A DNA stretch of 48,992 nt, taken from BJGN01 sp041159865 (lineage in GTDB: Bacteria > Bacteroidota > Bacteroidia > Chitinophagales > Saprospiraceae). The stretch lies in assembly GCA_041159865.1 (NCBI GenBank), contig JBEAXK010000157.1:1-48992 (forward strand), written 5' to 3'. The notes under the pieces were generated by a model. It searched no databases, was not told where the DNA came from, and worked only from the letters and a program-made list of their open reading frames with translations. The number at the start of each line of letters is the position of its first letter. Position 1 is the first letter of the stretch. Of the stretch, positions 9,133-18,500 are shown piece after piece. The translations under genes and the position numbers were made by a program.

Positions 9133-10491
9133 TTAATTAGCGCCTCTGCTTTGGTTTATCCAAATATCAAGATTGGGGCAGGTCGCATATTTTTGCTCTA
9201 ATTTAATAAATGTAGTACCAATTTTTTCATCAATCCAGGAGTTTATATAATCATTTTTCTTTGATTCAATGGATGCTTTTTGAATTTTTGAATAATCCTG
9301 AAGCAAATTGGCTTTATGGGGAGGTGTTTTTGATTGTAGTTGAATGATATGAAATTGAACTTCACCAGATGGATCTCTAAACTCAATAGGAGCCGTTAAT
9401 CCTTTTACTTTTAAAGTATCTATGGCGAAATAAATATCAGGATCCAAATCTCCCACTTCAAAAAAGGTATTTCCTGTAACTGGATTTACCATTCTGCCAT
9501 CATTATTGTAAGATTGTGCTTTATCATAGGAGAATCTTTTTACTGCAAAAGAAAAGGAAATAGAATCATTAATGATTAGCGTGCGAATGGAATCTAATTT
9601 TCTTCTGACTATATCAAAATCTTCTTCCGTAATTTCAGGTCTCAATAAAATATGCCTAACATTAATACTGTTACCTCTGCGTCCCATTAGTTGAATCAAA
9701 TGGAATCCAAATTGAGACTCCACGATATCAGAAATCTCGTTTATTTCTAATTTATAGGCTGCAGCCTCAAACTCTGGTACATATTTTCCTCTGGTCGCCC
9801 AGCCTAAATCGCCACCTGTCTGAGCGGATCCATCTGCTGAAAATTTTCCTGCAAGAACAGCAAAATCTTCATTATTCTCCACAATTCTTTTTCGAATACC
9901 CTCTAATTTATTCATGGTTATTTGCCTCTGAATATCATTTACTTTAGGAACCATAACAATTTCACCAATTTCAACTTCTGAATTGAAATAGGGTAAGGAA
10001 TCTTTAGGAATTTTCGAGAAAAAAGATTTAACTTCCGAAGGTGTAATGGTGATATCCTTCATTATTTCCCCTTTCATCTTTTCTGAAAGAAGTTGATTTT
10101 TTAAGTCTGTTCTAAATTGTTCTTTTACATCATTAACGGATTGGCCGTAATATTCCTCAAATTGTTTAATATCGTTATTCATGAAAGATAGAATTCTATC
10201 AATCCTTGCTGCGAGTTGATTTTCAACTTCATCATCACCAACTTCTATACTATCCAGTTTAGATTGGTTTATCAATAATTTACTTGTTAACAATTGCTCC
10301 AATATTTCACAACGTGCATTTTGGGGAATATCTCCTTTTTGCGAGAGGGCAAGAGCAAATTGCTCTTCAAGCTCAGAAAGTAAGATGAGTTCACCCCCCA
10401 CAGTGGCGATAATTTTGTCCATTACCTGAATCTGACTAAAAGCAGGTAGACAAGTGACAAATAAAAATAGAGATAAAAAATATTTTAGCAT
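9133..10491 (-). CDS. surA: SurA-like periplasmic peptidyl-prolyl isomerase/chaperone
   Basis: The product has 452 residues. A signal peptide (about 1-19, ending LPAFSQ) is followed by the SurA N-terminal chaperone domain (DKIIATVGGELILLSELEEQ). Two parvulin repeats follow, at about residues 172-270 (GEIVMVPK, GGDLGWATRGKYVPEFEAAA, FGFHLIQL) and 277-390 (VRHILLRP, NDGRMVNPVTG, FHIIQL). The second repeat keeps fewer canonical residues. SurA escorts outer-membrane proteins across the periplasm. It is the last gene of a three-gene set of related proteins, 76 bases after the lipoprotein gene. The length is typical of Bacteroidota SurA. Confidence 0.88.
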   Translation of the reverse strand: MLKYFLSLFLFVTCLPAFSQIQVMDKIIATVGGELILLSELEEQFALALSQKGDIPQNARCEILEQLLTSKLLINQSKLDSIEVGDDEVENQLAARIDRILSFMNNDIKQFEEYYGQSVNDVKEQFRTDLKNQLLSEKMKGEIMKDITITPSEVKSFFSKIPKDSLPYFNSEVEIGEIVMVPKVNDIQRQITMNKLEGIRKRIVENNEDFAVLAGKFSADGSAQTGGDLGWATRGKYVPEFEAAAYKLEINEISDIVESQFGFHLIQLMGRRGNSINVRHILLRPEITEEDFDIVRRKLDSIRTLIINDSISFSFAVKRFSYDKAQSYNNDGRMVNPVTGNTFFEVGDLDPDIYFAIDTLKVKGLTAPIEFRDPSGEVQFHIIQLQSKTPPHKANLLQDYSKIQKASIESKKNDYINSWIDEKIGTTFIKLEQKYATCPNLDIWINQSRGAN

Positions 10492-10567
10492 GAAATTGAG
10501 TATTAACTTTTAAAGACACAAAGATGAAAGGAATAGTTGGTTAATTACTATAGAGGAGCCTAAAATT

Positions 10568-11428
10568 TTACTTCAGGTAAAAAACCTCAATTTGACCTTT
10601 CCGTTTTGCAATTTCGTACATATCCTCTTTTTTTTCCTCCAGCAACTTTGTTTTTCTACTTAGGAGAAGCATTCTTTTAAGTTGTTCCTCTACATAATCA
10701 ATGGGTGGAATTTCCTGGGGCCTTTTACTGTCCATTATTTTAATCCAAATTTCAAATTCACCATCCTGAAGGGTAAAATCTTTTCCTTTTCTGGAAAATT
10801 CGTCAAAACCGATATTTCTAGGTAAATAAACTGCCAGCTTGTCCCATTCATTCCATTTATTTGCATCAAGAAAATAAGAGAGTTCATATTCTTCGCAAAT
10901 AGCTTTTAATCGTGCCAAATTAGCTTCATTCGGATTTTTCCATAATAATTTTAAACTATCCCTGATAGATATAATTTTAGGAACTTCTATGAGATAACCT
11001 TTTATAATGGGGTTATCGAGTTGGTATTGAATTTTATTTTTTTCGTAGAAGGTTGAAAGTTCAGATTTTGAAATCTCCGTTTCCATCAATTGTTCTAAAA
11101 GGATTTGTTCATAATTGTTACGAACCAGAGAAGATCTGTAATCACGAACAAGTCTATCAATGTTTAGATCTTTGGGGAGATTGTTTTCAGCCTCGTATAA
11201 CAAAACAGCCTCTCGTAACCAACGTTGAGTATATGCATTGGTTATCAATGAACTATCATAAGCAGATGTTCCCGGTGGGAACATGCCTTCTAAATCTTTA
11301 ATATATAAAGACTTATTATAAACGCGCGCCAACAGAAAATTACCTGCGTTTTGTTCATTATGCTCTTGGCAAGAATAAACCAACAGGAGCATAATGCAAG
11401 AAAAAAAAAACTTACCTGAAAAAATCAT
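10568..11428 (-). CDS. Lipoprotein of the SurA/PpiC family without a parvulin domain
   Basis: The product has 286 residues. A lipobox (VYSC, Cys20) after a hydrophobic segment marks a lipoprotein signal. The rest is mostly helical and charged and resembles the SurA N/C-terminal chaperone fold: a first helix region with YIKDLEGMFP, then long amphipathic helices up to EVFYLK. I see no VRHIL or GGDLG motif, so prolyl isomerase activity is unlikely. It overlaps the upstream gene by four bases (ATGA, 11425-11428), implying translational coupling. The likely role is a membrane-tethered holdase acting with its two neighbours (inferred from context). Assignment to the family is moderate; the lipoprotein call is firm. 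Confidence 0.65.
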   Translation of the reverse strand: MIFSGKFFFSCIMLLLVYSCQEHNEQNAGNFLLARVYNKSLYIKDLEGMFPPGTSAYDSSLITNAYTQRWLREAVLLYEAENNLPKDLNIDRLVRDYRSSLVRNNYEQILLEQLMETEISKSELSTFYEKNKIQYQLDNPIIKGYLIEVPKIISIRDSLKLLWKNPNEANLARLKAICEEYELSYFLDANKWNEWDKLAVYLPRNIGFDEFSRKGKDFTLQDGEFEIWIKIMDSKRPQEIPPIDYVEEQLKRMLLLSRKTKLLEEKKEDMYEIAKRKGQIEVFYLK

Positions 11429-13410
11429 TGCTTTATTAGTCCTTCAAAAATATTTTTTGTTATCTGAACGGGATATTTCTTCTTCAGACTATCTACCCAT
11501 TCTTTCTCAAGAAAATCCTGATAATCTGCTATAATATAGCCCTTAGATTCATCAAGGGCTTTAGGGCTTACCGGAAGGATTTTTTCAATTTTGAAAAACT
11601 CAATATCATTTGTTGTGGAATTTAAGGTAGTATTGGTTATCTGACCTTGTTTCCATTGAAGTCCCAATTGACTGGCTTCAGGAGATTTTCCTTTTTCGAT
11701 GGTAATCTCTTCGGCGCTGATGATTTCGTTATCATCCTTATTGAAGCGAACAAGCACTTCATTTTTTTTATGGGTTTTAGCAAAATCACGTATTTGGGCA
11801 ATCTGATCTTTTGCACTTGCTTTCAATGTGTACCGGGTTGATACTGCTCTTTCATTCCAATTATATTTTCCCTGGACCAATTTATAAAAATTTGCCAGAC
11901 CAGCAGAATCCTGGCTTGCTTTATCCCAGACTGTTTGACGGGTCACCTCGAAAAGTAAAATGCCTTCTTCGTATTCTCTTAAAAGATGTTTGAATTCCGG
12001 ATATTTTTTTTCCAGTTGACTCTCCTCCAGTTTTAATGTTTCATCTTCTAAATAACCTTCATATAACTTGGTTATCATAGATGGAATTGGATCTTGCTGG
12101 TTCAATCGGAAGCGTAATCTGGAAGATTTTTCAAGATATTGAGCAAAATCAATCAGCGTATAGGTTTTATTGGCCAACGTAAATAAAGTTACCGAGGGCA
12201 GTTGTGTGGGTATTTTCCAGCGGAAGGTATAGAAAGTATCGTTTACAAAGGGAATTAACTGGGCAAGGGCATCTTTATTTTCAACAAATCCAGCGTTCGA
12301 CCGAATCTGATTAAACATATTTTCTTTTGCAAAAGTATATCGCTGATCTTGACGAACCGCTGCCTCCAAATTTGATTTTGATGTCTCAAAATTTGGAATT
12401 GGTTTTCTGGAAATGCGTTTGACAATATGCCAACCTAAATTAGTTTGTACAGGTTGACTGTATTCTCCATCTTTTTCGATTTTATAAATAGCATCTTCGA
12501 AAGCCTGTTCATATTTGTTAATTCCAAAAACACCGATATAACCACCTTTACTTGCCGTTTTATCATCTTCTGAATAGGTAATGGCTAATTTTTCGAAACT
12601 TTCTCCAGATTGCAATAAACCGTATATACTATCAATTTTATTTTTTGGTGTAAAGGGATTTTCACCTTCACCTGATTTTCTGATTAAAATGTGCGCACCT
12701 TCAATTTCGCCACGAGCAGGTCTTCTGGCATTTACTTTTAACAAATGCAATCCTGCAGGAGTATAAATTGGTTTAGAAATTTCTCCCGGAGACATGGTAT
12801 ATGCTGCATTTTCCAAATCGTAAAACCCATTTGGAAAAGGAACATTTATGAATCCGATATGGCCACTATTTGTCTTTGAAGATCTGTCTAAGCTATAATT
12901 TCTGGCAAATTCTTCAAAATCAGCTCCATTGATTAGTTTCACATATAAATCCATTAAGAATTTATTTGCACTAATGGAATCATCTTTTGGGGTACTTTCT
13001 GAGATAGTGTATAAAATATGGCTGATATCAATATCCTCAAGGGAACGATCATAAAGTTCTCTCACTAATCTGCCTGTGACTTCCTTGTTTAAAATATAGG
13101 AATCAGATAATTGCCTTCTGTAGCCTAATAATTCCTCTTTAATATCTGGTAAATAATCTACTTTTAAAGCTTTAGCTTCTTGAACTTTTAGTTTAAATTT
13201 AACATATAAGTCTAAATATTCCTGAAGGGAAGATTTTGAAAAGTTAGCATTTGCACCATTCGTTTTGGAATAAATATATTTAAATTCACCAACTGTAACT
13301 GGATTATTATTTACCGTAAATAATATATCCTCCTCACTTTGAGCATTTACAAAATGAGAAGATAAAATAAGACAAAGAACTGGCAGTAAAATAATTTTAT
13401 GAAAATACAT
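11425..13410 (-). CDS. Large PpiC-type peptidyl-prolyl isomerase (two parvulin domains)
   Basis: The product has 661 residues. The signal peptide ends near SHFVNAQ (about residue 24). A SurA-like N-terminal region (ILFTVNNNPVTVGEFKYIY) is followed by parvulin domain 1 (about 125-225; ISHILYTI, SGHIGFINVPFPNGFYD) and domain 2 (about 236-335; GAHILIRK, KGGYIGVFGINKYEQAFEDA, LGWHIVKR). A C-terminal region of about 300 residues lacks clear motifs but resembles further chaperone-like helices. It is periplasmic and probably assists outer-membrane and secreted protein folding. It is the first gene of the three-gene operon, with a TAATTTTG -7 element upstream. Confidence 0.87.
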   Translation of the reverse strand: MYFHKIILLPVLCLILSSHFVNAQSEEDILFTVNNNPVTVGEFKYIYSKTNGANANFSKSSLQEYLDLYVKFKLKVQEAKALKVDYLPDIKEELLGYRRQLSDSYILNKEVTGRLVRELYDRSLEDIDISHILYTISESTPKDDSISANKFLMDLYVKLINGADFEEFARNYSLDRSSKTNSGHIGFINVPFPNGFYDLENAAYTMSPGEISKPIYTPAGLHLLKVNARRPARGEIEGAHILIRKSGEGENPFTPKNKIDSIYGLLQSGESFEKLAITYSEDDKTASKGGYIGVFGINKYEQAFEDAIYKIEKDGEYSQPVQTNLGWHIVKRISRKPIPNFETSKSNLEAAVRQDQRYTFAKENMFNQIRSNAGFVENKDALAQLIPFVNDTFYTFRWKIPTQLPSVTLFTLANKTYTLIDFAQYLEKSSRLRFRLNQQDPIPSMITKLYEGYLEDETLKLEESQLEKKYPEFKHLLREYEEGILLFEVTRQTVWDKASQDSAGLANFYKLVQGKYNWNERAVSTRYTLKASAKDQIAQIRDFAKTHKKNEVLVRFNKDDNEIISAEEITIEKGKSPEASQLGLQWKQGQITNTTLNSTTNDIEFFKIEKILPVSPKALDESKGYIIADYQDFLEKEWVDSLKKKYPVQITKNIFEGLIKQ

Positions 13411-13451
13411 GGCTATGTATATTTTAGTAGATAATTTTCTTTTTTAAAACG

Positions 13452-13459
13452 CAAAATTA
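13452..13459 (-). promoter_or_regulatory. Putative -7 promoter element (TAATTTTG) for the chaperone operon
   Basis: Reading the minus strand from 13459 to 13452 gives TAATTTTG, a full match to TAnnTTTG, 42 bases before the ATG of the ppiC-type gene. A palindrome, TTTAAAAC-G-GTTTTAAA (13478-13494), sits just upstream, roughly where an operator or activator site would lie. Confidence 0.4.
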
Positions 13460-13540
13460 GAAAATATATCTGATTTGTTTAAAACGGTTTTAAATCACCC
13501 AATATAACGAACTATTAAAAAAAAGATTGTTTAGCAAAAA

Positions 13541-14827
13541 TTATAAGTCAAATCCAATATCTTTTCTGTAATATTTGTTTTTAAAATAGATTTGGTCTGC
13601 TAAAAATCTACTTTTTTCCTGCGCCATATTTTTATCCGCATCCAGAGAAGTGATAGCTAAGACCCGACCTCCTTTGGTAATTATTTCTTCTTTTTCATTT
13701 ACATCTGTTCCCGCATGAAAAAGGAAGGAAGGGGATAAATCTGCTGGAAAAGTAATAGGTAAATTGCTTTCATATTCACCAGGATATCCACCTGAAACTA
13801 ACATCGTTGTAGCTGCAAATCTTTCATCCACTTCAACGGGATTTAAACCTAATGACTCGTTATGCAGGTCTAAAAACAAGGTTACAATATCTGATTTTAA
13901 TCTTGGGATAATTGCCTCTGTTTCCGGATCACCTAACCGGCAATTATATTCTATTACAAAGGGATCACCATCCACGGAAATCAAACCAAAAAAAATAAAT
14001 CCTTTGTAAGGAAGTTGATTTTCCTGAAGGCCTTTAAGGGTAGGTTCTATAATACGGGACTTAACTTTTTCAATCATTGTGGAATCAAAAAATGGAACTG
14101 GAGAAATAGCACCCATACCTCCTGTGTTCAATCCAGTATCTCCTTCGCCCACTTTTTTGTAATCCTTAGCTTCAGGAAAAAGAACATATTTAATGCCATC
14201 AGTTAGGGCAAATACGGAGAACTCAATACCACTTAAGAATTGTTCAATGACAACACAGGAGGAAGCGGCACCAAATTTACCGCTTAGCATAGCTTCCAAT
14301 TCAGCTTTTGCTTCTTCTACATCGGATAAAATGACAACGCCTTTTCCTGCTGCCAATCCATCAGCTTTAAGGACATAAGGGCCATCGTTTTCAGAAAGGA
14401 AATGGAGTCCTTCGGCTAAAGTTTCGGAGGTAAAGGCTTGATAAGCAGCAGTTGGAATGGACTGTTCTGCCATAAAAATTTTAGCAAACGCTTTACTCCC
14501 TTCTAACTGAGCTCCCTTGGCTGAGGGGCCTACAATCATAACGTGAGAGAGAGAAGAATCAGTTTCAAAAAAATCAACAATTCCTTTCACTAAAGGCTCT
14601 TCTGGTCCGACAATGACCATTTTGATATCTTCTCCTATAACAAGATTTTTAATAGCATTAAAGTCAGATAAATTTAATTTTACATTTATACCGTGCTGCC
14701 GGGTACCCGCATTACCAGGAGCAATAAATAATTGCTGACAGCGTTCACTTTGTTTAATTTTCCATGCCAAAGCATGTTCCCGTCCGCCACTTCCCAGAAG
14801 AAGGATATTTATTTGAGTATTTTCCAT
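13541..14827 (-). CDS. purD: Phosphoribosylamine--glycine ligase (GAR synthetase)
   Basis: The product has 428 residues, the normal PurD length. It joins phosphoribosylamine and glycine using ATP, the second step of de novo purine synthesis, in the cytoplasm. The N-terminal LLLGSGGREHALAWKI motif is diagnostic. The ATP-grasp part follows, with KADGLAAGKGVVI (about 152-164), GDTGLNTGGMGAISPVPFF and the metal-binding EYNCRLGDPETEAIIPR (about 293-309). It is divergent from ruvA across 94 bases; a TATCTTTA near 14851-14844 on the minus strand is a one-mismatch -7 candidate. No terminator is obvious downstream before the chaperone operon. Confidence 0.97.
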   Translation of the reverse strand: MENTQINILLLGSGGREHALAWKIKQSERCQQLFIAPGNAGTRQHGINVKLNLSDFNAIKNLVIGEDIKMVIVGPEEPLVKGIVDFFETDSSLSHVMIVGPSAKGAQLEGSKAFAKIFMAEQSIPTAAYQAFTSETLAEGLHFLSENDGPYVLKADGLAAGKGVVILSDVEEAKAELEAMLSGKFGAASSCVVIEQFLSGIEFSVFALTDGIKYVLFPEAKDYKKVGEGDTGLNTGGMGAISPVPFFDSTMIEKVKSRIIEPTLKGLQENQLPYKGFIFFGLISVDGDPFVIEYNCRLGDPETEAIIPRLKSDIVTLFLDLHNESLGLNPVEVDERFAATTMLVSGGYPGEYESNLPITFPADLSPSFLFHAGTDVNEKEEIITKGGRVLAITSLDADKNMAQEKSRFLADQIYFKNKYYRKDIGFDL

Positions 14828-14890
14828 ATTTTTATTTAAAATGTAAAGATATGCTTTGTAGGAAATTCTTTTACATAGTGATTGTTTTTT

Positions 14891-14898
14891 TACCTTTG
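14891..14898 (+). promoter_or_regulatory. Putative -7 promoter element (TACCTTTG) for ruvA
   Basis: This is a full match to TAnnTTTG, 23 bases before the ruvA ATG, predicting a leader of about 18 bases. The preceding 60 bases are A/T-rich without a clear -33 box. Confidence 0.45.
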
Positions 14899-14921
14899 CA
14901 TCTGTTTATCAAAATTATACC

Positions 14922-15512
14922 ATGATTACTCACCTTCGAGGTAAAATAACTTTTAAGTGTCCCACCTTTGTTGTTTTAGAAACGGGAGGAGTAGGATATC
15001 AGGTTTTTATCAGTTTAAATACCTATTCTCAACTTCAGGACATTCCCTCTACCTTATTATTGACACATCAATATATAAAAGAAGATAGTCATTCTCTTTA
15101 TGGTTTTTCAGAGGAAAAGGAAAGGACTCTTTTCCGATTATTAATTAGTGTTAATGGGGTTGGACCCACTACGGCACAAGTTTTGCTCTCTTCTATTTCA
15201 CCTGATGAAATAAGAACAGCTATTTTAAATGAACAAGATGAAATATTTAGAAAAGCAAAAGGAATCGGACCGAAGACAGCTAAAAGAATTATTTTAGATT
15301 TAAAAGATAAAATAGTCAAAGACAGTGGGGAAGCTCCCTTTTTGAATCATGCCTCATACAATACAATTAGAGATGAAGCGTTATCCGCTTTGGTAGCATT
15401 AGGATTTAGCCGGGTTTTGGTCCAAAAAGCTATTCAGCAAATTTTACAGGATTCGGCCCCCACGGAGAATGTGGAAGATTTGATTAAAAAGGCACTTAAG
15501 GTTCTTTCCTGA
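14922..15512 (+). CDS. ruvA: Holliday junction branch migration protein RuvA
   Basis: The product has 196 residues, the normal length. The tetrameric RuvA binds four-way junctions and loads the RuvB motor. The OB-fold domain comes first (MITHLRGKITFK, GGVGYQVFIS). Two helix-hairpin-helix motifs follow, ISVNGVGPTTAQVLL (about 77-91) and AKGIGPKTAKRIILDLK (about 112-128). The C-terminal RuvB-binding domain III is LSALVALGFSRVLVQKAI. ruvA precedes sprA by 72 bases on the same strand, so it may be the first gene of that transcription unit. Confidence 0.97.
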   Translation: MITHLRGKITFKCPTFVVLETGGVGYQVFISLNTYSQLQDIPSTLLLTHQYIKEDSHSLYGFSEEKERTLFRLLISVNGVGPTTAQVLLSSISPDEIRTAILNEQDEIFRKAKGIGPKTAKRIILDLKDKIVKDSGEAPFLNHASYNTIRDEALSALVALGFSRVLVQKAIQQILQDSAPTENVEDLIKKALKVLS

Positions 15513-15584
15513 TGAGTGGTAATATTTATTTAATAATACAAGGGGCTGAAATTTGCACCTTAAACGACTTTTCCTTTGTTTAAC

Positions 15585-18500
15585 ATGAAGTATTCAGCAA
15601 TCGTATTATTCGTTTTATTTGCAGGAGTAATCGCTTTTCAAAACCTTTCCGGGGGTAGTTTGCCGTTTTGGGGAAAACCAGATCCTTACCTTTCCCGCTT
15701 TTTAGCTCCGCTTAAGTACAAGGTTGATATAGATACCTTACCACCTATTAAAGAACGCAAAGATAATTTTAGCATAGCTAAGCCTCAAAATATTATAGAT
15801 TTAAAAGACCCTTCCGTTATTGAAAAAAAGGTAACCTATGACCCCGTTACTAATAAATATATCATGACGGAAAAAATTGGAGAGGATGATTTTAAATATC
15901 CTTCCTATATGTCCTTTGATCAGTATTTGAAAAAAAGAGAAGTAGAAGATTACCAGAAATATTTTAGACAGTTAGCTGGAATTGGTGCTGAAAACGCTTC
16001 CGGCTCCTTAAATCCTTTATCTACCATTGATGTCAAAGCCAGTCTTATAGACCGTCTTTTTGGAGGTAATTCCATAGATATTCGACCTCAGGGTGGGGTA
16101 GATCTTACCTTTGGAATGGACTACCAAAGTATGGAAAATCCTTTTATTATCGAGGCTGGAAGAAGACAGCTTCTTTTTGATTTCGATATGAATATTCAAA
16201 TGAATATTACAGGAAAAATTGGGGATAAATTGAATCTGGCAACAAATTATAATACAAACGCAACTTTTGATGTTGACAAACAAGTTATAAAACTAAACTA
16301 TAACAGTGATTTATTTAATGAGGATGAGATTGTTAAAAAAATTGAGGCAGGAAATGTAAGCTTACCTTTGAGAGGTTCCCTGATTCAAGGGGCAGAGAGT
16401 CTATTTGGTCTTAAAACAGAACTTCAATTTGGTCATCTACGACTTACTGCAATTGCCTCACAGCAGCGTTCACAAAGAAAAAATATTCAAACACAGGGTG
16501 GAAGCCAGGTTCAGGAATTTGAAGTTCGGGCGGATCAATATGACGAAAACCGACATTTTTTCCTTTCCCATTATAACCGAAGTGCCTTTGAACCCGCCCT
16601 TGAAAATTTACCTCAAATACGTAGTTTATTTAAACTTGAAAATATTGAGGTCTGGTTGACAAATGATAGGAATGAGGTAGATAATGTAAGAGATATTGTA
16701 GCTCTTGCCGATTTGGGGGAGCCAGAAATTATGGTTAATCCAGTTGCTGTTCCGGTTCAAACTGCCTTTGCGCCTAAAGACCTGACAGGTAAACCGCTTC
16801 CTGATAATAGCTCAAATAATTTGTATAACCGCGTGATAAGTGACCCTAGAATCAGGCAAATTGATAACGCAGTATCTATTCTTCAAACTGAATTTAAATT
16901 AAATCAATCGAGAGATTTCGAAAAAGTAAGCGCAAGGAAATTAAGGCCCAGTGAATATAATGTTCATTCAGAACTAGGCTTTATTACACTTAATATTAAC
17001 GTTCAGCCTGATCAGGTGGTGGGTGTTTCTTACCAATATACTTACAACGGAAAAACCTTTAAGGTGGGTGAATTAGCCAATAATTCTGAAAATACAAAGC
17101 CAGATTCTTCGCTGACCGTTCTGTTTGTGAAAATGTTGAAAAGTACTACACAGACGACGGACGTTCCTACCTGGGACTTGATGATGAAAAATATTTATCC
17201 AATTGGTGCCGTTCAGATTGATCAGAATGAGTTTCGTCTGGATATTTTTTATGAGGATCCAGGAAAAGGCCTAAAAAGATTTCTTCCTGAAACAAATCTT
17301 GCGGGAAGACCCTTGCTTAGAGTTTTTAATGTTGATAAATTAAATACGCAAGGTGATCCAACCCCGGATGGTATTTTTGACTTTGTACCCGGGCTAACCA
17401 TAAACCTTTCTAATGGAAGGGTTATGTTTCCTGTTTTGGAACCATTTGGAAAGTCTTTAGGTAAACAAATTGAAAATGATGGACTTCGCGCAAAATATAC
17501 TTTTCCTGAACTTTATTCAAAAACCCTTTTCCTGGCTCAGGAATTTCAAGAAAAAAACAGGTTTGTCATTAAAGGAAATTATAAATCAAGTGTGTCCTCT
17601 GAAATTTCTTTGGGGGCATTTAATATTCCTCCAGGTTCAGTGACAGTAAGTGGCGGTGGACAAACATTAAGAGAAGGGGTCGATTATGAAATAGATTATA
17701 ATATTGGCAGAGTAAGAATTTTGAATGATGCCATTCTTAATTCGGGAATTCCTGTCAATGTAAGCTATGAAGATAATGGTCTGTTTAATTTCCAGACAAA
17801 AAGTATGTTTGGTGTCAGAGCCGATTATGCGGTAGATAAAAATTTTAATCTCGGAGCAACTGCCTTAAAGTTATTTGAAAGACCCTTTACGCAAAAAGTA
17901 AATATTGGGGAAGATCCTATTAATAATTCGATGTATGGTTTTGACGTCGGAATTACACGGGAATCTCCTCTGTTAACAAAATTAGTGGATGCTCTTCCAG
18001 GTATAAGCACGAAAGCAAAGTCTTCTATCAATTTTACGGCTGAAACAGCTTTAATCAGACCAGGTCATTCCAGGGCTATAAATCAAAATAATAAAGATAA
18101 AGGAGGGGTTGTATATATTGACGATTTCGAAGGTAGTGCCAGTAGTTTAGATCTAAGGCAACCAGTTACGAACTGGGTTTTAGCTTCCGTTCCTCAAAAT
18201 GATGCCTTTAATAATAATCCTTTATTTCCAGAAGCTGCTTTGGTAAATGATCTTCGTTATGGATCAAATAGAGCCAAATTAAGTTGGTATAGAATCGATT
18301 TAGGAGCAAGAGGTAATGCGGAGGATACAAAAAACCCTTATACCAGTCAAGTTCCACAGATAGAGGTGTTTCCCAACGCACAGATTGCCCCAAATCAACT
18401 TCCTAATATCCCCACTTTTGATATGACCTATTATCCGGAAAATAGAGGTCCATATAATTTTGATGTGCCTGGGGGCTATCCGGGAATAAGTAAAGGAAGT

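Noticed and set aside
15576..15584. Upstream TTG start for sprA adding three residues
   Set aside because: The ATG at 15585 begins a normal signal peptide. The extension adds nothing recognisable. TTG starts 36 bases before the response regulator (24317) and three codons before the PorE-like gene (39322) were dropped for the same reason.
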